In this document: piece after piece, positions 47,907-57,885 of the stretch
Position numbering within the stretch: the first letter of the stretch is position 1
Layout of the letters: the number at the start of each line of letters is the position of its first letter
Assembly (NCBI GenBank): GCA_001972305.1
Contig: BDDD01000023.1
Coordinates: 355,707-419,706 of the forward strand
Length of the DNA stretch: 64,000 nucleotides
Source of the DNA: Cephalotus follicularis
Lineage: Eukaryota > Streptophyta > Magnoliopsida > Oxalidales > Cephalotaceae
Reading direction: 5' to 3'
The notes under the pieces: generated by a model
The model's database searches: none
The model's input: the letters and a program-made list of their open reading frames with translations, nothing else
What the model was told of the DNA's origin: nothing
Translations under genes and position numbers: made by a program

Positions 47907-48013
47907 CAGTCGACTGTCCACAACACGCATCAGGCAGTCGACTGCTCCCCTGTGACAGTCGGTTGCCCCTTCATAAACCAGGCAGTCGACTTCCCCCCTC
48001 TGGTAGTCGGCTG
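47907..48013. repeat. CAGTCGACTG palindrome array 2 in A 5' LTR
   Basis: Five copies, one fewer than the partner LTR. Copies decayed to CAGTCTAC- in the 3' LTR are intact CAGTCGAC- here, so the two LTRs are decaying independently at the CG. Confidence 0.88.
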
Positions 48014-48188
48014 TCAAGGTTGTTTTAGGGTTTTCTTAAGCTTGATTTTCACCAAATTGCATATCCATTCATCCCAACCAATTACCAATCACAAATTATA
48101 ATGATTGGACATTAAATTCAAATGAGTGCACATTTTATTAATCATTATTACAATGTACACGAATTGAATTTGCGGTTATTACATTCTC

Positions 48189-49510
48189 TCTGGGCGCCGA
48201 CGGTTTCTAAAACGTTGATGTTTAATTTAAGGCGTTGACGCTTAAAGTGTGAAATTTGATTGTTAAATTCTCTGGAATAAAGCGCGGCCATTTTGCTCTT
48301 CAACTGCTAGCGCTTTCCTCTTAAGCATCGATGCTTACAAGCAAGGAGTCGAGGCTTTGCTCTGTTTTTCTATAGAAAATTTCTATTTCTTCAAGTCTTC
48401 AAACTTTAATCTTTTTCTCTTAAATTTGCATCAATTTCAACTGGTATTTTTCACTTTAATCTTTTTGCTCTTGTACCTAAAAACCAATTAAGAACAAACA
48501 AAGGAGTCTATTCCAAGCATAAAAATTCAATAAATAAATCAATAAAAATAACATATTTTAAAGCTAAACAAATACCCTCATATTTAGACTTTTCTTGTCC
48601 TCAAGCAAACAGAATGGAAAACTCAAACAAGAAAACAAACACAAAAACAGAAAATAGAAAACACAATCAAAAACCTAACTCGCTTTCGTAGGAATCACGA
48701 TTGCGTTTAGCATATGCAATAAGCCTTTAAATCCCTAGGTGTCCCTAGTGGACGAGTTTTATCTCGTGAGTGTTTTCCAGTGAATAACACACAAAATTCA
48801 GTTCATCAAAACTTTGAAAATAAGCAAAATGTATCTCTACTTAAAAATTCATAGAACACCCTCATACTTAAATTTTATTATCTCATCCCGAGTTCTAGAA
48901 TTAAAATACATCTCAATTAAGGAGCTTTTACCAAAATTTTCTGTTATCCCACAATATATAAACAAATCAAGATATGCATTCTTAGCAACATAAAATCCTA
49001 GTTCGGAGTCAGACAAAGAACTTTAGCACTTACACATATCATTTTATTTCTTTTTCTTTTCTTTTCTCTTTTGTCCACTACTTTTGGTTTGAATGACATG
49101 GATGAAGCAAACACCAGACAGCCAAATTACTAAGTAGCTTCAGATTTTACCAACTTACATTCGTGCAATGTCTTGATCTCTTAGGCTTTCTATAAGCCCC
49201 ATGTAGCGAGTTTTTGGCCAGTTACTCTCAAACTACTTGGATTTAAGAAACTTGGTGTAAAAACACCCCTAAGGCTTAGTTACTCAAATCAAATAGGCTA
49301 CAGACCAAAATTGAATTCAAAGACGTAATATATATATTTTTTCTTTTTCTTCTTCTTTTTCTTTTTTGCAAGAACATCAATTCTTTGGCTTAACTCCTCA
49401 CTAAGATTTATGAAGCTTTTGAAAACATACAAGATTAATCTTGTTATTCATTCTTTTCATTATTTTTCACACACCAACTCCTACCTTGAGATGCATTCTT
49501 TTTCTTTTCA
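48189..49510 (-). repeat. B LTR2, right part (after A)
   Basis: Resumes B exactly after the TTCTC duplication with TCTGGGCGCCGACGG, matching 29508 onward in LTR1, through the remaining array (48189-48360), the GGTGTCCCTAGTGGACGAG block and the T-rich tract. The end is placed at 49510 (CTTTTTCTTTTCA), where LTR1 has CTTTTTCA; the next base should begin a polypurine tract but does not. Confidence 0.83.
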
Positions 49511-50297
49511 TTGAAAACAAAATTTTTATCATTTCTCCTTTGCGGTTTTCTATTATTTCTAAGTACATCAACATTTATTCCAACTTTCAAAATTAAAATG
49601 AACTTTAGTACTAACCAATGAATGATCAAAACATATAAGAAACAATGCAATAAAATAAAGAACAAAAGGTGTAGGATTTACCGAATATGATCATGGAGGC
49701 TCAAAATACCGAGGCTCATGAAAGTCCATGGCCTCACCCATCAGTTCAGCTTCAAGTTTTAAAAACTCATGTAATCGCCGCCTGTTAACCTTAAAGCCTA
49801 TCCAATGCCTGTCTTAGAAAACTTAAACATACCATGTGAAAGCACAGTTTTAACAATATAAGCTTCCTCCCAACGAGATTTCCACCAGTAAAAACCATCA
49901 AAATTAAATTCTAAGTCATAAGGTGAGAAAACATTTTTTACAAGATAAGAATTATCCCACCATGATCTCCACCAATAAAAACCATCAAGAGAACAAAAAT
50001 TAATGTGGCCACCCAACCAGACAAACATTTGAGCATTGATAATGCACACCCTCCATCCTATTCGATCTTTAGTAAAGAAAAAGTTCTTTTCAAGGGTGGT
50101 GTAAGGGTGAGACGGCATGCTAAAATTATGAGTGAAATGGGCCAGATCGTCCCTTTGACTATCCGAAGTAGAATCAATGATCCCATCGTTCAACCAGCTC
50201 AGAATTTCTTTTTGCGTGACCTTTAATTCCTCGAATTTTTTTAAACATTCCATGAAGTTGCTCTCAAAATCTACGTCAAAATATGTTTGGTCAGGTG
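49511..50297 (-). pseudogene. Start of second B internal region with integrase-end remnant
   Basis: After LTR2 the sequence is collinear with internal region 1 of B (from about 30930), not host DNA. The frame 50253-49798 gives MECLKKFEELKVTQKEI, GFYWWRSWWDNSYLVKN and GFYWWKSRWEEAYIVK, the same duplicated integrase-end module. There is no G-rich tract next to LTR2, where LTR1 has GGGGGAGGGGGGG. It is cut at 50297 by element C. The arrangement suggests tandem B copies sharing an LTR. Confidence 0.75.
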
Positions 50298-51814
50298 TGT
50301 CACACCCCGTTTTCCACTCATTTACGTTAAGACAAGCATATCAGGTGATATCAAAAATAAGCATAAGAATAATAATCCAGCATTCTCATAACAAATCAAA
50401 TACATAAGCGGAAGCAGTTAAAACTGGATTATAGCATAAGTCATCTGCACGCATACCATACTACGTGCGGGTACAATTTAACAATATCCTTATCATAAGG
50501 AAAATACAATAGCACACGGAGTGTGATCCGTTCGATACAATACAAATTATAGTACATCATAACAAAATAACAACCTTAAATCGAAGTAGAAGCTCTCTAA
50601 CCTTCAGCAGTAACTCCGGTCTCTTCGCTTAATCTGAAATTGTAGGGGGTTAGCCGTTGTCCTCACTTGGCTAAGTAGGAAGATAATGCATGCTAAGGAA
50701 TATATGAATGCAACATGTATCACAGTTTATATTTAAAATAACATTTCAGTGTGCCAATATATAAGCAAACAGGCCAAGTGGCCATGGACAATCCATATGC
50801 AAGAATACCGCACAAGGGTACAATCAATCAGTCCTGTGGTTTGTCCGAAGACCAGTATTGTGCTCAAGACTTCGCTAACCCCTAGCCTACGCCGAGCCAC
50901 GTAGCTATCACCCTAACTCCGCTGATGATAGTAGGTAAACAGTACTGACGGCATTTAGCGGGCAGTTAACAATCAAGCTCTGCATTGCAGGCTATTTTGG
51001 TGTGTACTCTAGCCAACTCCTGGTACATAGGACCACCTCCGTTAGCCAGTGACATCTGCCATCACTCGACTAATCGGCAATATTCATAGACAAACAATTC
51101 AATCAGTACAATTCAATAGTAAAATTACATATATAAATAATATGCAATATCAAAGTGTTTTCCTTAGAAACATATAACATTTCAGTGATCGTACATCTCA
51201 TATGAGAAAAACGATATCAGTACTGTAGTGGTTTCCAATTCGGAAATAAACAGTAGGTGATAAATCAGTAGTTTCTTGTAAATAATAGTTTTCATTTGAA
51301 AATGATGGTTGAACCATGAATTGTGCATATAGCACATAGTCCGTTCGATCGTTGCAATATAAGTAGTAGCGATGTTAAATAACATCAAAACAGTATATAC
51401 CATATAATGGTAGCATATGCAATTCAATAACAGTACAAGACAGTAGAAATTCAATCAATATTATGCAATTTTACCTAGGACAGTCGACTGCCCTCAAGAA
51501 TAGTCGACTGCTTTGCCTTAGCAGTCGACTGGATAGGGTTGAGTAGTCGACTGCTTCTGCCCAGAAAGTGCAGGCAGTAGCAGTTTGTATGCAATTCAAT
51601 GTCCAATTCCACACATGAAATCATACAGAAAGTAACATACATGATATGCATAAAATATCTTCCATAATATATCACTACCCCTACCTTAATCTGCTATCCC
51701 AAGATCAATTGGAGTGATATTTCTCTTTGAGTTTCCAAAGTCTTTTCCACAACAATCTTTCAATTCCAGCAGGTTCAATCTATGTATGCATGTTTATGGA
51801 CACATGCATTAGTA
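50298..51814 (-). repeat. C 3' LTR, first part
   Basis: Plus-strand start TGTCACACCCCG. It follows the right LTR (58750 onward) closely up to GCATTAGTAC at 51814, where element E begins. The middle of the LTR (equivalent to about 60325-61270, some 950 bp with array 2) is missing, and the end resumes at 54083. Confidence 0.9.
51481..51553. repeat. CAGTCGACTG palindrome array 1 in C 3' LTR
   Basis: Four palindromes at intervals of 20, 21 and 22 bp. The equivalent array in the other LTR of C has six, so it lost or failed to gain units. Confidence 0.9.
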
Positions 51815-52350
51815 CATAAAGAATGGCTCTTTAAAATAAGTTCTGATATTGTTCCAGCAGTCCAAAGCGTCGACGGACTCCTCTAAAGCGTCGACGGTCA
51901 TGTGACCGTTAGGGCTCCCAATTTGAAATCTCGGCTTAAAGCGTAGGCGTTCCATTGTGATGTCGACCGCCAGATAAAGCGCGGACGCTTAGACTTGAGC
52001 GTCGACGCTTAGGCGCATTTCAATTGCCATTTCTTCTCTGCCTGAGACGGCAGACGCTTTGCACTAAGCGTATGCGCTTTGCGCCTCAAAGCGCAGACGC
52101 TTGATTTTGAGCGTCGACATTTTGAGCTTTATTCCCAATTCTCCAAGTGCTTCACCGGTAGGCGCTTTGTTCTTGTCTCGACCATCTGATAAAGCGCAGA
52201 CTCTTTAATTGTAAGCGTCGACAGTCTGGGCAGGTTTTCTGCATAATTCTTGTTGATTTGTTTATCTTTTGTCTTTCTTGCACATAAAGGAGCAAAGTTA
52301 AATGCAAATTTGTAATCATTAAAACTTAGGATTGAGACTAAAAGTCAACA
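51815..52350 (-). repeat. E 3' LTR, truncated
   Basis: Matches the solo LTR from 54985 to its end (55410) and ends AAAGTCAACA. It holds the palindrome array at 51864-52228, which is about 108 bp longer than in the solo LTR. Confidence 0.88.
51864..52228. repeat. AAGCGTCGACGCTT-type array in E
   Basis: About a dozen degenerate copies. Central hexamers include 51869, 51890, 51943, 51962, 51981, 52001, 52050, 52070, 52093 and 52113, with neighbouring intervals mostly 19-23 bp. Same motif as the Athila-like element B although E is a copia element. Confidence 0.87.
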
Positions 52351-52760
52351 ATCTCCCCCTTTTTGATGATTACAAAAAAATTTGCTATATTAAGGGAAAA
52401 TTTATACCAATTGAAGACAAAAAGAAATTTTCTTTAGATGTCAAAACAAAGATTTTCTTTAGATGCCTAACTTAAAAAAAAATGGTAAACTCCCCCTAAA
52501 TATGATATGTAACTCAAAAACAACAATCTCCCCCTTCTTGTCACATTTTCATCATAAATTGCACATTTCATCTCTATCTCCCCCTTAATATCTATTCCCC
52601 TTATTGTAAGCTAACAATTTTTCCTTAATCATAAGCATTCTCCCCCTTTTTGTTAGCATCAAAAAGATAAACAAAGATACCAATTGAAAATTAAAGATTA
52701 AAACCAAGAGAGCAATTTTATAATTAAAATGATACCTCCCCCTCAATAAGAGCTTTCTCC
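52351..52760 (-). other. Multiple polypurine tracts of E
   Basis: At least six minus-strand AAGGGGGAG-like tracts lie at about 52351, 52490, 52527, 52577, 52639 and 52736, the one at 52351 touching the LTR. Repeated polypurine tracts before the 3' LTR are a described trait of Sireviruses, which supports the lineage call. Confidence 0.8.
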
Positions 52761-52818
52761 CCAAGATATGTACTTGAACATATTTATCTTGACTTCAAGT
52801 ACACCTATAAAACAAAGT

Positions 52819-53832
52819 TTAAACTTTTGGTACCCATTTGAACTTGGGTCCTTGCAAATTAGTCACAAAGGTTCCTTTAGGAACCCAAATTTTTCTAGTT
52901 TTACCATAGCAAAAATTATTTCTAAACATGCAAGAGGTAGAAATATGTCCTATTCTACCACAATAATTGCAACACATTTGAGGCTCTACTTTCTTAACAA
53001 AGAAAATTTGAAAATGCTTGACATTTTTCATTTCATCATAGCCGAGACCGGCTTTGTCAAACATACATCTTTGCAAACCTAATAGATTGTCCAATTTAGC
53101 ACTACTATTTGAAAAGGTAGAAAATGATTTCTTTAAAGCATCAATTTCGATTTTCAATTTTTCATTTTCTTCCATAAAATCATTGGACAATTTTGAAGAA
53201 ACATTTAAAATATCAATCTCATTCATATAAAAACTATTCTTACTTTTAAGAGAATCAATTTCATTCATATATTTGCTATTCTCTATCTTTAGATTTTCAA
53301 TTTCGTTAGACATAGATATAGCATTTTTCTTTAGAGACTTGTTCTTTAAGCTAACATTTTCATATTCCTTAAACAAGTTCTCATAAGCATTTTGTAATTC
53401 TTCGAATGTGAAATTTACCTCATTTTCGCTTTCTTCTTCACTTGAATCTTCTTCCATAGCCATGAGACATGAAGTTACTCCTTCAACGTTCTTTTCTTCA
53501 TGAAGATCTTCCAACTTATCCCATATCTCCTTTGCCGATTCACAAGAAGAAATACGATCAAATTCGTTAGAACTTAAAGCACAAAAAATAATATGTTTGG
53601 CCTTAGCATTTAGTTTTAACATTTCTTTTTGCTTTTCATTGTATCTAATTCTTGGTTTAGAGATATATTCTTTAGGCAATTCTAGACCAAAAGCAATCAT
53701 ATCCCAAAGATCATAATCAAGAGATTGGATAAAGGTGGACATTTTAATTTTCCATTGACTATAATCATTTCCATCAAAAAATGGTGGCATGCTAATAGAC
53801 TTATTATCATTAAAACATGAAATGGTTGCCAT
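52819..53832 (-). CDS. E gag (copia, UBN2-type) with CCHC knuckle, 337 residues
   Basis: Open from ATG at 53832, 40 bp after the primer site. The N-terminus (PPFFDGNDYSQWKIKM, then DLWDMIAFG and CESAKEIWDKLEDLHE) is the start of the copia UBN2 gag domain. It then jumps to an acidic stretch (EEDSSEEESENEV), so the second half of the domain, about 100 residues in relatives, seems removed in frame. A long coiled-coil-like region rich in Lys, Glu, Asn and Ser follows, with repeated YMNEIDSL/YMNEIDIL, then a knuckle CNYCGRIGHISTSC near residue 292. No protease or pol follows. The frame is intact, but RNA packaging ability is doubtful. Confidence 0.83.
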   Translation of the reverse strand: MATISCFNDNKSISMPPFFDGNDYSQWKIKMSTFIQSLDYDLWDMIAFGLELPKEYISKPRIRYNEKQKEMLKLNAKAKHIIFCALSSNEFDRISSCESAKEIWDKLEDLHEEKNVEGVTSCLMAMEEDSSEEESENEVNFTFEELQNAYENLFKEYENVSLKNKSLKKNAISMSNEIENLKIENSKYMNEIDSLKSKNSFYMNEIDILNVSSKLSNDFMEENEKLKIEIDALKKSFSTFSNSSAKLDNLLGLQRCMFDKAGLGYDEMKNVKHFQIFFVKKVEPQMCCNYCGRIGHISTSCMFRNNFCYGKTRKIWVPKGTFVTNLQGPKFKWVPKV

Positions 53833-53871
53833 GGATCAATTTATCTCAATTAAGATTACCGATAAAAACCC

Positions 53872-53883
53872 GCTCTGATACCA
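53872..53883 (-). other. E primer-binding site
   Basis: The minus strand reads TGGTATCAGAGC two bases from the 5' LTR (53886), initiator-Met type. Confidence 0.88.
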
Positions 53884-53885
53884 AC

Positions 53886-54079
53886 TGTAAGGAATGTAGG
53901 GCAACCTTTAACTAATAAACTTGTATGCGGAAATTACAAGTTAAGCAATGAAACTAAACAAGCATTCAACACACAATCAAATAATAGCAAGAAAAGAGAT
54001 AGAGTTAGAGAGCGCAAATGGATTTTATAGTGGTTCGGCAAAACCGTGCCTACGTCCACTTTCTCAAGAACTCCTTGAG
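53886..54079 (-). repeat. E 5' LTR, truncated
   Basis: Identical or nearly so to the first 194 bp of the solo LTR (54376-54569), starting TGTAAGGAATGTAGGG. It stops at CTCCTTGAG and joins LTR sequence of C. Confidence 0.88.
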
Positions 54080-54082
54080 GAG

Positions 54083-54180
54083 CAATCACAAATTATAATA
54101 ATTGGACATTAAATTCAAATGAGTGCACATTTTATTAATCAATATTACAATGTACACGAATTGAATTTTCGGTTATTACA
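54083..54180 (-). repeat. C 3' LTR, last part
   Basis: CAATCACAAATTATAATAAT to GGTTATTACA, matching 40570-40657 and 48093-48183 of A. Confidence 0.87.
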
Positions 54181-54197
54181 TTCCCCCCTCCTTAAAG
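54181..54197 (-). other. C polypurine tract
   Basis: The minus strand reads CTTTAAGGAGGGGGGAA before TGTAATAACC. Confidence 0.87.
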
Positions 54198-54375
54198 AAA
54201 ATTCGTCCTCAAATTTAGCCCTTACATTACATTCCGAATAGGTGGGGAAATGTCTCCCTCATTTCTTCCTCACGCTTCCACGTAGCTTCCTCCGCTCTGA
54301 GAAAACGCCACAACACTTTGACCATAGGGATGGTCTTGTTCCTTAATACTTTTTCCATTCGATCCACAATCCTCG
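54198..54375 (-). pseudogene. C chromodomain-like tail (before solo LTR)
   Basis: The minus strand reads RIVDRMEKVLRNKTIPMVK then VLWRFLRAEEATWKREEE and FPHLFGM before a stop, like the tail of A. The coding sequence is split by the solo E-family LTR at 54376-55410 and resumes at 55411. Confidence 0.83.
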
Positions 54376-55410
54376 TGTAAGGAATGTAGGGCAACCTTTA
54401 ACTAATAAACTTGTATGCGGAAATTACAAGTTAAGCAATGAAACTAAAAAAGCATTCAACACACAATCAAATAATAGCAAGTAAAGAGATAGAGTTAGAG
54501 AGGGCAAACGGATTTTATAGTGGTTCGGCAAAACCGTGCCTACGTCCACTTTCTCAAGAACTCCTTGAGATTCCACTAGCCACCACTAGCAACCTTTGAT
54601 TTTTGGCTTACGGGTGCAAATCAATGAAACCACCTTACAATTGATTTTGGGTTCCGGGTGCAAATCAATAAACACCTTACAAGGGTTCACTCCCCTCAAA
54701 TACAAAGAATGATAGAAATGGTTTTGGTTTTGTGTTTAAAATAACCTCTTGAAGGTTGGATATGAAAGTGTAATCTAGATACAAGCTTTGGATATGAAAG
54801 TGTTTAGCAAAAGCTTGATGTTCTTTTCTCTTTGTAAATGTGCAAGTTGAGCTTGGATGTTGAATTGATCAAATGTTGTGTTCATGTCCTTTGAATCTTG
54901 TTTCTTGGCTTGTATTTATACTATTCTTCACATTATAGCCGTTGGTGAAGAAATAGAGCCGTTGGAGAAGTGTTGGAAGTTGTTGCATAAAGAATGGCTC
55001 TTTAAAATAAGTTCTGATATTGTTCCAGCAGTCCAAAGCGTCGACGGACTCCTCTAAAGCGTCGACGGTCATGTGACCGTTAGGGCTCCCAATTTGAAAT
55101 CTCGGCTTAAAGCGTAGACGTTCCATTGCTGATGTCGACCGCCAGATAAAGCGCAGATGCTTGATTTTGAGCGTCGACGTTTTGAGCTTTATTCCCAATT
55201 CTCCAAGTGCTTCACCGGTAGGCACTTTGTTCTTGTCTCGACCGTCTGATAAAGCGCAAACGCTTTAATTGTAAGCGTCGATAGTCTGGGCAGGTTTTCT
55301 GCATAATTCTTGCTGATTTGTTTATCTTTTGTCTTTCTTGCACATAATGGAGCAAAGTTAAATGCAAATTTGTAATCATTAAAACTTAGGATTGAGACTA
55401 AAAGTCAACA
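54376..55410 (-). mobile_element. Solo LTR of the E family (1035 bp)
   Basis: Starts TGTAAGGAATG, ends AAAGTCAACA, and is flanked by a perfect CCTCG duplication (54371-54375 and 55411-55415) within the integrase tail of C. It is the only complete LTR of the family here and shows what is missing from both ends of E. Its palindrome array (55034-55288) is shorter than that of E. Confidence 0.93.
55034..55288. repeat. AAGCGTCGACGCTT-type array in the solo E LTR
   Basis: Collinear with 51864-52228 except that about 108 bp between two AAAGCGC-GACGCTT-like copies is absent, as expected from recombination between repeat units. Confidence 0.87.
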
Positions 55411-56201
55411 CCTCGTCGGCCTCTCTTCATAAGTCAATCTAGGGCTGATGAATCCAGGGTCGTAGCTCAAAATGTTAGATGGTCGGGTACGTATTTCTAT
55501 AGCATGGAAACATGAAATACGTTATGCACGTCCGACAAGCTAGGCGGTAGTGCAATCTGGTATGCTACCTCCCCCACTCTCTCCAGTATCTCGTAATGTC
55601 CAATATACCTTAGAGCTAACTTCCCTTTAAGACCAAAACTGTGTATCCCTTTCGAAGGCGAGATCTTCAAGAAAACATGATCTCCCTTCTCAAACTCTAG
55701 CTACCTTCTCTTGCTATCGGCGTAACTCTTCTGCTGAGTTTGTGCAGCTAGCAATCTCTTCTTGATCATCTTCACTCTATCAGTGGTCTCTTGTACCAAG
55801 TACGGTCCAAGTACTTGTCTCTCACCTACCTCGTCCCAGCAAATAGGTGATCTGCACTTTCTTCCATACAAATCTTCATAGGGAGCCATTCCAATGCTGG
55901 TGTGAAAACTGTTGTTGTAAGAGAACTCAATCAATGGTAGATGATCCTCCCAACTCCCAGCAAAGTCAATCATGCAAGCCCGTAGCATATCCTCCAGAGT
56001 CTGAATCGTACGCTCGAACTGTCCGTCAGTCTGTGGGTGAAAGGCAGTGCTAAAGTTCAAGGTTGTTCCCATCGCTGTTTGGAACTTCTTCCAGGACCTT
56101 GAAGTAAATCTAGCATCACGGTCGCAGACAATACTGACCGACACCCCATGCAATCTCACTATCTCCCGGATATACAATCGAGCAAGCTTCTCGATAGAAT
56201 A
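55411..56201 (-). pseudogene. C integrase, catalytic core to C-terminus
   Basis: 56177-55701 reads [60 protein letters not shown] and YGRKCRSPICWDEVG, so two catalytic acids (Asp in CDRD and the Glu region FERT) are kept. The frame stops near 55700 (KRR-stop). The remaining C-terminal part to 55411 continues in another frame. The N-terminal core with the first Asp is missing because of the gap at 56202. Confidence 0.86.
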
Positions 56202-56202
56202 N
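56202..56202. other. Ambiguous base marking missing sequence in C
   Basis: The only N in the window. Left of it the sequence matches A at 41638, right of it A at about 42845, so around 1.2 kb (RNase H, integrase zinc region and start of the core) present in A is absent. Most likely an assembly gap or collapse between near-identical copies, not a natural deletion. Confidence 0.85.
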
Positions 56203-57866
56203 ATCTACAGACAATCCTTCACACGACACAATGTGACCTAGGAACGTCACATGATCCAGCCAAAACTCGCACTTGCTGAATTTGGCGTATAGCTGTTCCT
56301 TTTGTAGTGCCTGCAGTATAATTCTCAAATGCTGCATGTGTTCCTCAATGCTCTTTGAATAGATTAGGATGTCGTCCAGGATTATAACGACAAACTGGTC
56401 CAGGTAAGGTTGGAACACTTTGTTCATCAGACACATAAAGGCTGCAGGACCATTTGTCAAACCAAACGGCAGTATCAGAAACTCGTAGTGCCCATATCTG
56501 GTTCGAAATGAAGTCTTCTCCACATCACCTTCTCGGATCCTCAACTGATGATAGCCTGTTCTTAGGTCAAGCTTGGAGAATACAGTTGAGCCTTGCAGTT
56601 GGTCGAACAATTCCTCAATATGTGGCAGAGGATACTTGTTCTTCACCGTCACTTGATTCAACAGCCTGTAGTCAATGCATAGCCGCATCGATCCATCCTT
56701 CTTCTTTACAAACAGTACCGGTGCTCCCCACGGTGATACACTCGGTCTGATAAAGTCTTTGCCAAGGTAATCCTGTAGTTGAACTTTCAACTCCTTAAGT
56801 TCGGAAGGAGCCATTCGGTACGGTGCTCTGGATATAGGAGCAGTTCCAGGCAATATCTCAATACTGAACTCTATATCTCTCTCCGGTGGTAACGAAGTGA
56901 GTTCATCTGGAAACACATCAGGAAAATCACATACAACAGGCACCTGTTCAATGCTGGGCGTACCTTTCGTATGATCAATCACATACGCCAAATAGCCTTC
57001 GCATCCTTGCTTTAGATATTTCTGTGCTCGTGTATATGAAATGATCAGAGCAGTAACATTCTTCTCCCCGATAAACTTGCACTCAGTCCCATCTTGTAAG
57101 TAAAATGTCATCATCTTGTTGTAACAATCAACACAAGCATGATGAGCATACAGCCAGTCCATCCCCAAGATTACGTCAAAATCCCGGATAGGTAACACTA
57201 TCAGGTCAGCAGACAATTCAATCCCAGCTACCACGATCTCACAATCTTTCATAACAGTATCAGATAGAAGACAAGTACCTGCAGGAGTACTCACCTCCAA
57301 AACGTAAGGCAATCTAGAAGTAATGCCATGTAAATTGCGAGCAAATTCAGATCCAATGAATGAATGCGTCGCACCAGGGTCAATCAATACATGAGCTAAT
57401 ATGCCAGATATGTAAATAGTACCTCCCACGACAGTAGTAGATTCTGGCACATCATCTTTAGATAAGGTGTAGACCCTACCTTTCACGATTCCCTTTCCGG
57501 TGTCTCTCCGAGGATGAGCCACCGCAACACTACCACTAGCACCAGCACTTCCCTGTTGGCCGCGTGCTTGATCCCTCATCATCGGACAAGTACTCATCAT
57601 GTGATCCTGTGAACCACACCTCAAGCATTTCCCCATCTTCTTCCAACATTCGGTCTCATCATGATTCTGACGACCGCAAAAAGTACATCCATTTGCATTC
57701 TGTTGACTGTTTCGGCCCGGAGTCCTTCATCGTATGCGTCGAGAACCTCCTTGCCCTCTGTTGTCAGATCTGGTTGACGTAGCAGGATTATTGCTTCCCT
57801 GCCCCTGTGACTGTTCGACCCTCGATTGATTAGTACGAGTCCGTTCTGCCCTTCTCTCATCAGCAT
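56203..57866 (-). pseudogene. C gag end, protease and reverse transcriptase
   Basis: A long open stretch from 57636 reads [17 protein letters not shown] (intact CCHC knuckle), [14 protein letters not shown] (protease), [66 protein letters not shown] and the catalytic ILDDILIYS, then the RT thumb to [13 protein letters not shown], where the N cuts it. 57866-57621, in another frame, holds the linker before the knuckle. The first knuckle ([14 protein letters not shown]) is also intact. This is the best-preserved pol in the window, although frame breaks upstream and the gap prevent a full product. Confidence 0.9.
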
Positions 57867-57885
57867 CAGCTTCCAAAATCATCGC

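Larger units (their letters stand above)
37859..48183 (-). mobile_element. Element A: full-length Ty3/gypsy, Tekay/Del-like
   Basis: A 10.3-kb minus-strand element with LTRs 37859-40657 and 45397-48183, initiator-Met primer site, gag-protease-RT-RNase H-integrase-chromodomain-like order and a polypurine tract. A perfect TTCTC duplication (37854-37858 and 48184-48188) brackets it inside LTR2 of B, and the B sequence is continuous when A is removed. The polyprotein is nearly collinear but interrupted by about a dozen stops, most of which look like C-to-T changes of CAG, CAA or CGA codons. The two LTRs differ by a few percent by eye. Confidence 0.93.
45397..48183 (-). repeat. A 5' LTR (2.79 kb)
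   Basis: Direct copy of 37859-40657 with small differences, including loss of one palindrome unit in array 2 (14 bp absent near 47897) and of a short AT-rich segment near the left end. Confidence 0.92.
28547..50297 (-). mobile_element. Element B: Athila/Tat-like gypsy, tandem LTR-internal-LTR-internal, RT-less
   Basis: Minus strand. LTR1 (28547-30850), internal region 1 (30851-36895), LTR2 (36896-37858 plus 48189-49510) and the start of a second internal region (49511-50297). Preceded by GGTTA (28542-28546), the left half of its target duplication in H2. The primer site is tRNA-Asp type, and the protease frame resembles Athila. No RT, RNase H or integrase core exists between protease and the integrase-end remnant. 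It hosts the solo LTR S and elements A and C. The right end is outside the window or hidden behind C and D. Confidence 0.82.
51815..54079 (-). mobile_element. Element E: Sirevirus-like Ty1/copia, gag only, both LTR ends missing
   Basis: Minus strand. Left: the last 535 bp of a 3' LTR (51815-52350). Then internal sequence with repeated polypurine-like tracts and a gag frame, a primer site (53872-53883), and the first ~194 bp of the 5' LTR (53886-54079). A complete 1035-bp LTR of the family is the solo copy at 54376-55410. There is no pol, and neither outer end has TG/CA or a target duplication. About 950 bp of the host LTR of C is missing at the same place. Confidence 0.85.
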
